A stretch of DNA of 34,730 nt. Origin: Acidimicrobiaceae bacterium. GTDB lineage: Bacteria > Actinomycetota > Acidimicrobiia > Acidimicrobiales > Ilumatobacteraceae. Numbering within the stretch: position 1 is the first letter of the stretch; every line of letters starts with the position of its first letter. Positions 1 through 6,780 of this stretch are shown piece after piece. The translations under genes and the position numbers were made by a program. The DNA lies in NCBI GenBank assembly GCA_947463235.1, contig CANHST010000005.1, positions 1 through 34,730 on the forward strand, written 5' to 3'. The notes below the pieces were generated by a model. It was not told where the DNA came from and searched no databases. It worked only from the letters and a program-made list of their open reading frames with translations.

Positions 1-42
1 CTGGGGGACAAGAGGTCGTGGGTTCGAATCCCGCCAGCCCGA
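1..42 (+). tRNA. tRNA-Pro (GGG), 3' part only
   Basis: The 5' half lies outside the window. Base 1 is tRNA position 32: loop CTGGGGG with anticodon GGG at 3-5, anticodon stem ACAAG, variable AGGTC, T arm GTGGG-TTCGAAT-CCCGC, acceptor CAGCCCG and discriminator A42. The implied C1-G72 pair and A73 are hallmarks of bacterial proline tRNAs. CCA is not encoded (CAG follows). Confidence 0.9.
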
Positions 43-56
43 CAGAAAACAGAGAT

Positions 57-80
57 GAGCCGGTCCGAAAGGGCCGGCTC
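57..80 (+). terminator. Hairpin after the tRNA
   Basis: GAGCCGGTCC-GAAA-GGGCCGGCTC forms a 10-bp stem with one T-G wobble and a GAAA tetraloop, 14 bases after the tRNA. No long T-run follows (TGCTGCTTCT), so it may be a U-poor actinobacterial terminator or a processing/stability hairpin. Confidence 0.65.
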
Positions 81-106
81 TGCTGCTTCTCCGGCAGGTC
101 GCTGAG

Positions 107-112
107 TAAGGT
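107..112 (+). promoter_or_regulatory. -10 box (TAAGGT) for the acyltransferase gene
   Basis: TANNNT match nine bases before the ATG, with no Shine-Dalgarno in between and no recognisable -35. It fits a leaderless or nearly leaderless transcript. Confidence 0.4.
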
Positions 113-121
113 CACCGGCTG

Positions 122-1219
122 ATGTCCACCTCCGTCGAGTTGTCGCCTCCGCTGGGCTACCGGCGTGGCCTCGACGGGATGAGGGCACTCGCCGTGCTGC
201 TGGTCGCCGGCGTGCACACGCACCCACGCTTGGTGCCAGGCGGTTCCATCGGGGTCGACGTCTTCTTCGTGTTGAGTGGCTTCCTCATCACCAGCCTGCT
301 GGTGGAGGAACGAGACCGCCAGGGTCGGATCTTCTTCGGACGGTTCTACCTTCGGCGTGCCCTGCGTCTGTTGCCGGCCCTGTTGGCGCTCATCGCAGTG
401 GTGCTGGTGTGGGCGACGTTCGTGGCGAGCCCGAGCACGCGCCACAACGCCTACATGGAGGTGCTCGCCGCGCTGTCGTACACACGGAATCTCACCATCT
501 GGGCCAACGTGCCCGGCACGTTGCTGGGGCACACGTGGTCGTTGGCGCTCGAAGAGCAGTTCTACCTCGTGTGGCCGTTGGTGCTGACGCTCTGTATTCG
601 GCCCCGGCGGGGAGCTCTGCGCCTGGCTGCAGTGTTCGTCGTGTTGTTCGTGGTGTTCGGTGTGCTGCGGGGGTGTCAGTTCCAGGGTCCGAGTCTGCTC
701 TTCGTGGAGCGACCAGAGGCATTGCTGCTCGGCAGTGCCCTTGCACTGTTGCGCCGCCAACACGGGCATCGCTGGCAGGGCGACATCGCTCGTTCAGCCG
801 CCAAGGCTGCCGTGGTGATGGGCGCGGTCGGGTTGGTGCTCCTCGCTGCATGGAATGGGGCAGATGCGATGTACAGCATCGGCTACTCCATTGCTGCCCT
901 GTTGTCTGCGGCGTTGATCTTCGGCCTGATCGTGCTCGATGGCCGTGGCCCATCTCGATGGTTCAGCGCCCGATGGGCGGTCCGCTTCGGGCAGATCTCC
1001 TACGGCTTCTATCTGTGGCACATGCCGGTGCTCCGCTGGGTCGACGATCGACTCGTCGATACGACAGGACTGGTGCGGGTTCCGCTAGGCCTCGGGCTCG
1101 CACTGGCGGCTGCCGTGGTGTCGTATCGCTGGATCGAGACTCCGGCGCTTCGACTGAAAGCCCGATTCCGGGCCCCGAACCCGGGCGAAGGGCCTGTTGG
1201 CGTGGGCCAAACGGACTAA
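122..1219 (+). CDS. Acyltransferase 3 (OafA/YrhL-type) membrane protein
   Basis: A 365-residue integral membrane protein of the acyltransferase-3 family, which transfers acetyl or other acyl groups to sugars of surface glycans or to other cell-envelope substrates. Seen: the opening RRGLDGMRALAVLLV, the conserved H in AGVHTH, GGSIGVDVFFVLSGFLIT, FYLRRALRLLPAL and HTWSLALEEQFYLVWPL, plus about ten hydrophobic segments to the C terminus. There is no extra SGNH domain, so it is the short single-domain form. The first ATG is preceded by a TANNNT box and no ribosome binding site. It stands alone between a tRNA terminator and the HTH pair, so the substrate cannot be inferred from neighbours. Confidence 0.9.
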   Translation: MSTSVELSPPLGYRRGLDGMRALAVLLVAGVHTHPRLVPGGSIGVDVFFVLSGFLITSLLVEERDRQGRIFFGRFYLRRALRLLPALLALIAVVLVWATFVASPSTRHNAYMEVLAALSYTRNLTIWANVPGTLLGHTWSLALEEQFYLVWPLVLTLCIRPRRGALRLAAVFVVLFVVFGVLRGCQFQGPSLLFVERPEALLLGSALALLRRQHGHRWQGDIARSAAKAAVVMGAVGLVLLAAWNGADAMYSIGYSIAALLSAALIFGLIVLDGRGPSRWFSARWAVRFGQISYGFYLWHMPVLRWVDDRLVDTTGLVRVPLGLGLALAAAVVSYRWIETPALRLKARFRAPNPGEGPVGVGQTD

Positions 1220-1242
1220 TTCGGGAAAAGTTTGTCACAAAA

Positions 1243-1270
1243 TGGTGAAGAAACCTCGCAGAGTGGTGAA
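1243..1270 (+). repeat. Two TGGTGAA direct repeats, 21 bp apart
   Basis: TGGTGAA occurs at 1243-1249 and 1264-1270. With one flanking context, A(A/G)TGGTGAA(G/A)A matches at 9 of 11 bases. The 21-bp period is two helical turns, so both copies face the same side of DNA. It lies 60-87 bases before the start of a predicted DNA-binding protein, so an autoregulatory operator is possible. Confidence 0.4.
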
Positions 1271-1329
1271 AATGGGTGCATGATGGTGGCGGGCTCGCGA
1301 ACGTGGGACGTACCAGCCAGGGAGTTGCG

Positions 1330-2253
1330 GTGGCGGCATTCGAGGCAATCGACATCACCAGCGGGGCATTCGCCTTGCGGTTGGCAAACCTCATGGTCGC
1401 AACGCGCACTCGCGAAGGCCTGGGCGTGCGGCAGATGGCCAAGCGCAGCGGTGGCCGGTTCTCCAGCAAAGCCCTGAAGGAATTCGAGGCCGGGAAGCGG
1501 ACGCTCGATGAGACCACCGTCGACGACCTGGCGATGCTGTACCGCTGCGACCTCGGTGCCATTCTCCCGATTCGCCTTCCTGTGGTGATCGGTGCGAACC
1601 GGGTGAGTGCCGGCGGCGTGCACGAAGAGTTCGAGTCCACGGAGCCCGAAGCCATTCTTTCGGCGTATCTCACGCTCGTGCGGTCGCTGCGGCGGCAGAA
1701 GCGCACCCCGGTGGTCGACCTGCGTCGTGACGATGTGGAGGTACTCGCCGGTTTCCTTCAGGAGCCACACGAGACCGTCGTCCATCGATTGGCGACCCTG
1801 ATGAATGCCACCCAGACCAAGCGCACGGCGATGGTGGGGGTGCTCGCCACGGGCGCCGCAGTCGTTGGTTTGGTCGGCACGGTGGCGGCAGTTGGTGTTG
1901 GCGATGCCAGTCCCGGGGGCCTCGTGCCGCCCGATACGGCGGTGGAAACCACCATTCCCACCACCGATACGCAACCAGCCACCACGGATTCCGTGTTCGG
2001 CACCGATCCCTCCACCACCGTCGTCGTGGTCACGGATCCGCCCACCACCACCGTGCCTGCGACGGATCCGCCCACCACAGTGCCGGTCACCGTGCCGGTC
2101 ACGTTGCCTGTCACGGCACCGCCCACGACACCTCGGCCGCCTGTCACCACGGTGGCGCCGACGACGACGGCAGCCTCCATCGAGACGAACTTGGTCACAT
2201 CCACGACCATCGCGGATATCGGTGGCCCACCTTTGCCGCCCACCGCACCCTGA
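1330..2253 (+). CDS. Membrane-anchored XRE-like protein A with Thr/Pro-rich outer tail
   Basis: 307 residues, function unknown. Residues 14-80 resemble a helix-turn-helix XRE fold (LANLMVATRTREG, then VRQMAKRSGGRFSSKALKEF). Residues 93-165 are a second helical block ending DLRRDDVEVLAGFLQ. Residues 167-189 are one hydrophobic membrane helix, and 190-307 a Thr/Pro/Val tail ending in PPLPPTAP. This cytoplasmic HTH, single TM, outer tail layout resembles RodZ, but I see no sequence reason to call it RodZ. A GTG start is chosen at 1330 because AGGGAG lies five bases upstream and the protein then aligns with its downstream paralogue from residue 1 without gaps for 189 residues. An upstream in-frame GTG at 1276 lacks both supports. 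Confidence 0.75.
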   Translation: MAAFEAIDITSGAFALRLANLMVATRTREGLGVRQMAKRSGGRFSSKALKEFEAGKRTLDETTVDDLAMLYRCDLGAILPIRLPVVIGANRVSAGGVHEEFESTEPEAILSAYLTLVRSLRRQKRTPVVDLRRDDVEVLAGFLQEPHETVVHRLATLMNATQTKRTAMVGVLATGAAVVGLVGTVAAVGVGDASPGGLVPPDTAVETTIPTTDTQPATTDSVFGTDPSTTVVVVTDPPTTTVPATDPPTTVPVTVPVTLPVTAPPTTPRPPVTTVAPTTTAASIETNLVTSTTIADIGGPPLPPTAP

Positions 2254-2283
2254 CCGGCGGAGTCCTCAAGCTTCACTCTGTTC

Positions 2284-2309
2284 TTGCCGATGATCTCGGC
2301 AAGGAGGAG
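2284..2309 (+). promoter_or_regulatory. Hairpin abutting the ribosome binding site of the second HTH gene
   Basis: TTGCCGA-TGATC-TCGGCAA is a perfect 7-bp stem (2284-2302). Its last two bases are the first two of the Shine-Dalgarno AAGGAGGAG (2301-2309). Pairing would place a folded stem right at the ribosome site between the two paralogous genes, so it could tune their relative translation. Confidence 0.5.
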
Positions 2310-2315
2310 CACCTG

Positions 2316-3317
2316 ATGGCTGAAAGCGAGATCGTCGACCTTCGCACCGACGCATTTGCGCGCCGTCTGGGCAACCTTCTTGTCGCGACGCGCTCAGCGA
2401 GTGGCCGTTCACTGCGGTCCATGGCGCGGTCCTCAGGCGGCGACTTCTCAGCCTCTGCGCTGCGAGCGCTGGAGGCGGGTACGGCACCTACCGACGAGGA
2501 CGTCGTGGCCCGGGTGGCTGCGCTCTATGGCTGCGACCTCGGACAGATTCTTCCTCTCCGGCTACCGGTGTCGATTCGAGCGGGCATTCTCAGCGCCGGT
2601 GGGGTGGCAGCCATCTTCGATCCGTACAACCCGGCAAGCCTCCTCGAGGCGTACCTCAAGCTCGTTCGCTCGTTGCGCCGTCAGCAGAGGGCGCCAGCAG
2701 TGGACCTTCGGCGCGACGACATCGAAGTGCTCGCTGGTTTCCTCGGTCAGTCAGGCGACAGCGTGGTGGACCGGCTCGCAGTGCTGATGGGAGCGGCTCG
2801 GCCGCAACGCATGGCGATGGCCGCTCTGTTCGCATCGGGTGCGGTGGTGATCGGGCTGGTCGGTAGTGCCGTGGCTGGCTCACCCGTCGCCCCGCATCGC
2901 GCAGCGAGCCAGGCAACCGTGATTGCTCGCGTTGCCATGGTCACGTCGACCTCGACGCAGCCGACGCCCGACGCGAGCACGGTGAGCACGGTGAGCACAG
3001 CGGCGACCCGTCGCCCAGCACACGTTGATCGCAGCGCCGATGGCGCACAACCCTCGGTCTCATCTGCGCCGCCTGCTGCGGTGGTACCCAGCGAGCCTGC
3101 GGTAACCCCGATCGCGGCGCCGATCGTTGCGGAAGCACCGGCTCGGGTCACGGTGCCATCGACTGCAACGCCGACGCCAGCGCCAGCCCCAGCGCCAGCG
3201 CCAACGACCGAGCCAACGCCGAATCCGCCGATGATCGACACCGATCTCATCATCGCCGACGTCGACATGGACACCCCGCCGCTGCCGCCGATGGCACCTT
3301 CGCCTCCTGCGCCCTGA
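2316..3317 (+). CDS. Membrane-anchored XRE-like protein B, paralogue of A
   Basis: 333 residues, function unknown. It aligns gap-free with the preceding gene product from residue 1 to about 189: shared AFARRLGNLLVATR, the CDLGQILPLRLPV turn, LVRSLRRQQRAPAVDLRRDD and EVLAGFL. A single TM helix follows at about 167-188. Then comes a 145-residue Ala/Pro/Thr/Ser-rich tail whose composition differs from A's, yet it ends with the same kind of closing motif: DTDLIIADVDMDTPPLPPMAP against ETNLVTSTTIADIGGPPLPPTAP. The start has a strong AAGGAGGAG seven bases upstream. Only 62 bp separate the two genes, so they are probably one transcript. The HTH-like part could bind DNA or, as in RodZ, a cytoskeletal partner. 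Confidence 0.75.
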   Translation: MAESEIVDLRTDAFARRLGNLLVATRSASGRSLRSMARSSGGDFSASALRALEAGTAPTDEDVVARVAALYGCDLGQILPLRLPVSIRAGILSAGGVAAIFDPYNPASLLEAYLKLVRSLRRQQRAPAVDLRRDDIEVLAGFLGQSGDSVVDRLAVLMGAARPQRMAMAALFASGAVVIGLVGSAVAGSPVAPHRAASQATVIARVAMVTSTSTQPTPDASTVSTVSTAATRRPAHVDRSADGAQPSVSSAPPAAVVPSEPAVTPIAAPIVAEAPARVTVPSTATPTPAPAPAPAPTTEPTPNPPMIDTDLIIADVDMDTPPLPPMAPSPPAP

Positions 3318-3321
3318 CCGC

Positions 3322-3327
3322 TACCGT
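3322..3327 (+). promoter_or_regulatory. -10 box (TACCGT) for the SRAP gene
   Basis: Seven bases before the ATG. It begins five bases after the stop codon of the HTH gene, so the SRAP gene can be transcribed on its own as a leaderless message. Confidence 0.45.
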
Positions 3328-3334
3328 GCACGTC

Positions 3335-4018
3335 ATGTGCGGTCGATTCGTGTCCACTCAGCAGCCAGAAGCGCTTGCCGCGTTCTTCGGGGCCACCTTC
3401 GAAGGCGAACCGCTGTCAACCAGTCACAACGTGGCGCCGACGAACGACGTGTATGGCGTGGTGCAGGGCGCTGACGACCTCCGCCATATCGAGGTGTTTC
3501 AGTGGGGCCTCGTGCCTTCCTGGGCCAAGGATGTGAAGATCGGGTCGAAGATGATCAACGCCCGAGCGGAGACGGTGGGGGAGAAGCCTTCGTTCAAGCC
3601 CCTGTTACGTCGACATCGTGTGATTCTGCCGATGGACGGCTTCTACGAGTGGCAGGCAACTGAGCAGCGAGCGAAGACCCCCATGTTCATCCACCGAGCC
3701 GATGGCGACTTGCTCGCCGTGGCAGGACTCTGGACGACGTGGCGCGACCCCGCCATGGGCTCCGAGGCGCCATGGCTGCACAGCTGCACACTCATCACCA
3801 CGGCGGCCAACGCGACGATGGCGCCGGTGCACGACCGGATGCCCGTGATTCTCGAACGAGACGACTGGGCGACGTGGCTGGATCGCAGCGTGGATGACCC
3901 AGCCAAACTCCTGCGCCTCCTGATTCCGGCTGCCGACGACGTGCTGACGATGCACGCAGTGAGCACCGCTGTGAACAACGTCCGCAACAAAGGCAGTGAG
4001 TTGGTGGACCCGCTGTAG
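3335..4018 (+). CDS. SOS response-associated peptidase / abasic-site crosslinking protein (YedK/HMCES family)
   Basis: 227 residues. Family members use the N-terminal Cys, exposed after Met removal, to form a thiazolidine crosslink to abasic sites in single-stranded DNA, shielding them at replication forks. All key residues are visible at the canonical positions of E. coli YedK: C2 (MCGRF), N75 (MINARAE) and E105 (GFYEW), with the conserved His at 166 (HDRMPVIL). The start must be the ATG at 3335 because Cys must be residue 2; a GTG nine bases upstream would bury it. Its own -10 box supports this. It ends three bases from the convergent HIT gene. No LexA-type site was recognised upstream. Confidence 0.95.
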   Translation: MCGRFVSTQQPEALAAFFGATFEGEPLSTSHNVAPTNDVYGVVQGADDLRHIEVFQWGLVPSWAKDVKIGSKMINARAETVGEKPSFKPLLRRHRVILPMDGFYEWQATEQRAKTPMFIHRADGDLLAVAGLWTTWRDPAMGSEAPWLHSCTLITTAANATMAPVHDRMPVILERDDWATWLDRSVDDPAKLLRLLIPAADDVLTMHAVSTAVNNVRNKGSELVDPL

Positions 4019-4021
4019 CGG

Positions 4022-4426
4022 TCAGGCTTGCGCGGCGAGAGCCGAGCGAATCGCTGCTGCTGCGGCGTCGAGTTGCTCTCGGTCGGCGGAGGCCGCCGCA
4101 TTGGCGAAGTTCAACTGGCCCATGTGCTCGGTGGGGATCAGGTGGATGTGCGTGTGCGGCACCTCGTAGCCCGCCACGATGACGCCAACACGGTCGCAAT
4201 GGAACGCCGACTGCTGCGCACGGCCGATGCGGTGCGCCACCTCGAACAGATGCGCAGCAAGAGCGGGTTCGAGGTCGACCCAATGATCAACCTCGGCGAT
4301 CGGCACCACCAGGGTGTGGCCGTAGGCCAAGGGGTTGATGGAGAGGAAGGCCACGCAGTGCTCGTCGCGGTGGACGAACGTGCCGGGAATCTCGCCGTTG
4401 ATGATGCGGGTGAAGATCGTCGGCAT
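4022..4426 (-). CDS. HIT family nucleotide-binding protein
   Basis: 134 residues of the histidine-triad superfamily (HinT/Fhit-like), which hydrolyse nucleotide phosphoramidates or dinucleoside polyphosphates. Seen: the N-terminal IFTRIINGEIP typical of this branch, INPLAYGHTLVVP, and the triad H91-T-H93-I-H95-L-I-P, where H93 would be the nucleophile. An open frame continues upstream, but that extension is the SDR gene read in another frame. The ATG used here overlaps the SDR stop by one base (TGATG), so the two are translationally coupled. The partner SDR gives no clear pathway. Confidence 0.92.
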   Translation of the reverse strand: MPTIFTRIINGEIPGTFVHRDEHCVAFLSINPLAYGHTLVVPIAEVDHWVDLEPALAAHLFEVAHRIGRAQQSAFHCDRVGVIVAGYEVPHTHIHLIPTEHMGQLNFANAAASADREQLDAAAAAIRSALAAQA

Positions 4427-5241
4427 CAGGCGAACCCTCCGCTTGCGGCGAAGACATCGCCGTTGCAGTAGCTGCTTTCCGGACCGGAGAGAAAGCGCAC
4501 GAGTTCTGCAAGCTCGGCTGCGGTGCCGAGCCTGCCCTTGGGAATCTGCATCACGATGCCAGCCATCATCATCGGATCCATCGCCCCGAGGAGGGGAGTG
4601 TCGATCCAGCCGGGACACACGGCATTCACGCGCACACCGTATGCAGCCATCTCCTGGCCGACCGACTTGGTGAGGGCGATGATGCCGGCCTTCGCTGCGG
4701 CGTAATGAACTGCTCCGGCGAGCGGGCGCAAGCCCAACACCGATGACACGTTCACGATGACACCGCGTCGAGCCGGGGTCATGTGACGGAGCGCTGCTCT
4801 GGTGCCATAGAACGTCCCGTGCAGGTGAATTCGGATCATTCGGTCCCAGTCGTCGTCGCTGAGATCCAGTGTCGAGTTCGGTGGCACCATGTCGTCGAGG
4901 CGACCCTCCATCCGGGCCATCTGGTTTTGGATCGCCAACTCGACTCGCGTTGGATCCGACGGAGGTGCGATGCCGGCGTTGTTGATGAGGATGTCGAGCC
5001 GGCCGTGCCGCTCGACAGCCTTGTCGACCTCAGTGTCGAATGCCATGGAGTCGCAGACATCGAACACGGCGGTGTCGCCGTTCACCTCGATCGCCATGGC
5101 TGCGGCGTTAGCCGCGTTCACGTCGTTCACCACGACGGTGGCGCCGTCGGCAGCCAGCCGACGAACGAACGCTGCCCCCAGCCCCGAGCCGCCGCCAGTG
5201 ATGAACGCGACCTGCCCTGCAAGTGCACCTGCTGTTGTCAT
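4426..5241 (-). CDS. Short-chain dehydrogenase/reductase
   Basis: 271 residues, classical SDR fold. Seen: the cofactor motif TGGGSGLG near residue 16, NNAG near 90, the serine of NVSSVLG, YAAAK for the catalytic Tyr-Lys pair, and PGWIDTPL after it. The Asp at the end of beta-2 (VVNDVNA) favours NAD(H) over NADP(H); this is inference. There is an unusual insertion of about 30 residues between the NNAG strand and helix 4 (PPSDPTRVELAIQNQ... ...NSTLDLSDDD), longer than in FabG. Substrate unknown. First gene of a two-gene minus-strand operon with the HIT protein, and divergent from the CDP-alcohol phosphatidyltransferase gene. Confidence 0.92.
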   Translation of the reverse strand: MTTAGALAGQVAFITGGGSGLGAAFVRRLAADGATVVVNDVNAANAAAMAIEVNGDTAVFDVCDSMAFDTEVDKAVERHGRLDILINNAGIAPPSDPTRVELAIQNQMARMEGRLDDMVPPNSTLDLSDDDWDRMIRIHLHGTFYGTRAALRHMTPARRGVIVNVSSVLGLRPLAGAVHYAAAKAGIIALTKSVGQEMAAYGVRVNAVCPGWIDTPLLGAMDPMMMAGIVMQIPKGRLGTAAELAELVRFLSGPESSYCNGDVFAASGGFA

Positions 5242-5248
5242 GCCGTTG

Positions 5249-5254
5249 ATCGTA
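5249..5254 (-). promoter_or_regulatory. -10 box (TACGAT, minus strand) for the SDR-HIT operon
   Basis: On the minus strand TACGAT ends seven bases before the SDR ATG. There is no ribosome binding site, so a leaderless start is likely. Confidence 0.5.
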
Positions 5255-5277
5255 CGTGTCGTGGCCGGTCGCTCTTG

Positions 5278-5283
5278 TACGCT
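5278..5283 (+). promoter_or_regulatory. -10 box (TACGCT) for the pgsA-like gene
   Basis: Eight bases before the ATG. With the opposing SDR box it packs a divergent leaderless promoter pair into 50 bp. Confidence 0.45.
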
Positions 5284-5291
5284 CCGATGCG

Positions 5292-5891
5292 ATGGCCGCG
5301 GACACCGAACAGCTCTCGAGTCACAAGTACCTCACCTACCCGAACCTGTTCACGCTCATTCGGCTGTGCTGCATTCCGTTGTTCCTGTACTTGCTCTTCG
5401 GGCGCGACAACATCGCCGGTGCGGCATTCCTTCTCGGAGGTCTCGGCGCGACCGACTGGGTAGACGGCTGGTTGGCCAGGCACTTCAACCAGGTGAGCGA
5501 GTTCGGCAAGATCTTCGATCCGACCGCCGACCGCCTGATGTTCATCGTGGCGCTGACCGGGATTTTGGTGAAGGACATTCCGCCCGCATGGGTGTTCTGG
5601 CTGATCATCATTCGCGAGGTGTTGTTTGGTGGCACCGTGGCCCTGTGCACCGTGGTGTTCAAAATGGACCGTTTCGATGTGACGTGGTGGGGCAAGATGG
5701 CCACGTTCCTGCTGATGTTCGCCATCCCTGGTTTCATGATCGGCGCCAGCGACTTTCCGTTGCACTTGGCATTCCTGGTGGCGGCCTGGATCCTGGCGAT
5801 TCCGGGCCTTGCCATCAGCTACTACACGGCCATCGCATACATCCCGGTGATCCGCCGAAGCCTTCGATCCGGCCGCGCTCGACGCGGCTAG
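5292..5891 (+). CDS. pgsA: CDP-alcohol phosphatidyltransferase (PgsA-like)
   Basis: 199 residues, polytopic membrane protein. It condenses CDP-diacylglycerol with an alcohol, most often glycerol-3-phosphate, to make phosphatidylglycerophosphate. The full signature is present: D55-x2-D58-G59-x2-A62-R63-x8-G72-x3-D76-x3-D80, which holds the metal ions and CDP group. Several hydrophobic helices follow. In mycobacteria pgsA2 (Rv1822) also sits a few genes upstream of gcvH, which supports the name. A cardiolipin synthase or phosphatidylinositol-phosphate synthase of the same fold cannot be ruled out. The ATG at 5292 fits the -10 box; an earlier in-frame GTG would add residues with no family similarity. 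Confidence 0.85.
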   Translation: MAADTEQLSSHKYLTYPNLFTLIRLCCIPLFLYLLFGRDNIAGAAFLLGGLGATDWVDGWLARHFNQVSEFGKIFDPTADRLMFIVALTGILVKDIPPAWVFWLIIIREVLFGGTVALCTVVFKMDRFDVTWWGKMATFLLMFAIPGFMIGASDFPLHLAFLVAAWILAIPGLAISYYTAIAYIPVIRRSLRSGRARRG

Positions 5892-5894
5892 TGT
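5889..5894 (+). promoter_or_regulatory. -10 box (TAGTGT) for gcvH
   Basis: It overlaps the TAG stop of the pgsA-like gene and ends seven bases before the gcvH ATG. No Shine-Dalgarno is present. Confidence 0.4.
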
Positions 5895-5901
5895 GACGGT
5901 C

Positions 5902-6282
5902 ATGCAGCTCCCGCAGCACCTTCGTTACAGCAGCGACCACGAGTGGGTGGCCGTAGAGGGAAATCGAGCGCGTATCGGCATCACCGACTACGCCCAGGAT
6001 GCGCTCGGTGATGTGGTGTATGTGCAGGTGCCGGCACTGGGTTCTGTCGTCGCAGCCGGTGAGTCGTTCGGCGAGGTGGAGAGCACCAAGTCGGTGAGCG
6101 ACGTCTATGCGCCCGTTGCCGGCACGGTGGTTGCCGTCAACGACGCCCTGGCCTCCTCGCCCGAAGCGCTGAATCAGGATCCGTATGGCAGCGGATGGCT
6201 CTGCGAGATCGAGATGTCCAACCCTGCGGATGCTGATGCTCTGCTCGATGCTGCCGCCTATGCGGCGCTGATCGCCGGCTGA
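5902..6282 (+). CDS. gcvH: Glycine cleavage system H protein
   Basis: 126 residues, the normal length. GcvH carries the methylamine intermediate of glycine breakdown on a lipoyl arm, shuttling between GcvP, GcvT and dihydrolipoamide dehydrogenase. K63 in GEVESTKSVSDVYAP is the lipoylation site, inside the conserved hammerhead fold. Other family marks are HEWV and GITDYAQDALGDVVYVQVP. The ATG at 5902 was preferred to the GTG at 5893 because it follows the -10 box at the usual leaderless distance; both give nearly the same protein. It lies next to the GarA-like gene, as in mycobacteria, while GcvT and GcvP are encoded 2.5-7 kb downstream. Confidence 0.95.
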   Translation: MQLPQHLRYSSDHEWVAVEGNRARIGITDYAQDALGDVVYVQVPALGSVVAAGESFGEVESTKSVSDVYAPVAGTVVAVNDALASSPEALNQDPYGSGWLCEIEMSNPADADALLDAAAYAALIAG

Positions 6283-6291
6283 GCGCACGAT

Positions 6292-6780
6292 ATGGCGCAC
6301 GTGTTCTGCAACCAGTGCGGTCATCGCAACCCGCCTGAATCCAGCTTCTGTTCATCATGCGGGTCCGTGCTCGACCAACTCGATGACCACACGGTCACGC
6401 TGTCGAAGCTCGACCCGCTCCTCGAAGCGCAGGGTCCGAACGACGACGTGGTCGTGCATATGGGCGAGTTGCCCACCGACACAGCCACCTTGGTGGTTCG
6501 GTCGGGTTCGCAGGCCGGCACTGTCTTGTCGCTGGCGGCACCCGTTACTCGATTGGGCCGCCGCCAGGAGAGCGAGATCAGTCTCGACGACATCACCGTG
6601 TCTCGTCGCCACGCCGAGATCACGCGTACCGGCGATGGCTATGTCGTCACCGATGCGGGGTCGTTGAACGGCACCTACGTGAACGGCGAACGGATCGACG
6701 GCCCTGTCCTCTTGCTGCAAGGTGACGAACTCCAGGTGGGTAAGTTCCACCTCGTGTTTTTCCAGAAGGCAGAAGGGTGA
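6292..6780 (+). CDS. garA: Zinc-ribbon + FHA domain protein (GarA-like)
   Basis: 162 residues. Residues 6-23 form a zinc ribbon (C6-x2-C9 ... C20-x2-C23). Residues 65-155 form an FHA phosphothreonine-binding domain with LGR (88-90), SRRH (104-107) and LNGTYVNG (125-132), the usual ligand loops. Position between gcvH and merR equals mycobacterial garA (Rv1827), whose FHA domain inhibits 2-oxoglutarate and glutamate enzymes until an N-terminal Thr (ETTS motif) is phosphorylated and binds its own FHA. Here no ETTS is seen. The linker has DDHTVTLSKLD, so T34 or T36 could play that part (inference). The zinc ribbon is absent from mycobacterial GarA. The stop overlaps the next start (GTGA). Confidence 0.85.
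   Translation: MAHVFCNQCGHRNPPESSFCSSCGSVLDQLDDHTVTLSKLDPLLEAQGPNDDVVVHMGELPTDTATLVVRSGSQAGTVLSLAAPVTRLGRRQESEISLDDITVSRRHAEITRTGDGYVVTDAGSLNGTYVNGERIDGPVLLLQGDELQVGKFHLVFFQKAEG

Noticed and set aside
1276-1329. Longer form of the first HTH protein from a GTG at 1276.
   Set aside because: No ribosome site, and the extra 18 residues have no counterpart in the paralogue, which aligns from the GTG at 1330.
2253-2315. Intrinsic terminator between the two HTH genes.
   Set aside because: The only hairpin (2284-2302) is followed by the ribosome site, not a T-run, so it is treated as a translational element.
1758-3331. Long minus-strand open frames opposite the Thr/Pro/Ala-rich tails and opposite other genes.
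   Set aside because: They are mirror frames of GC-rich low-complexity coding DNA (Val/Gly-rich shadows) with no start signals.
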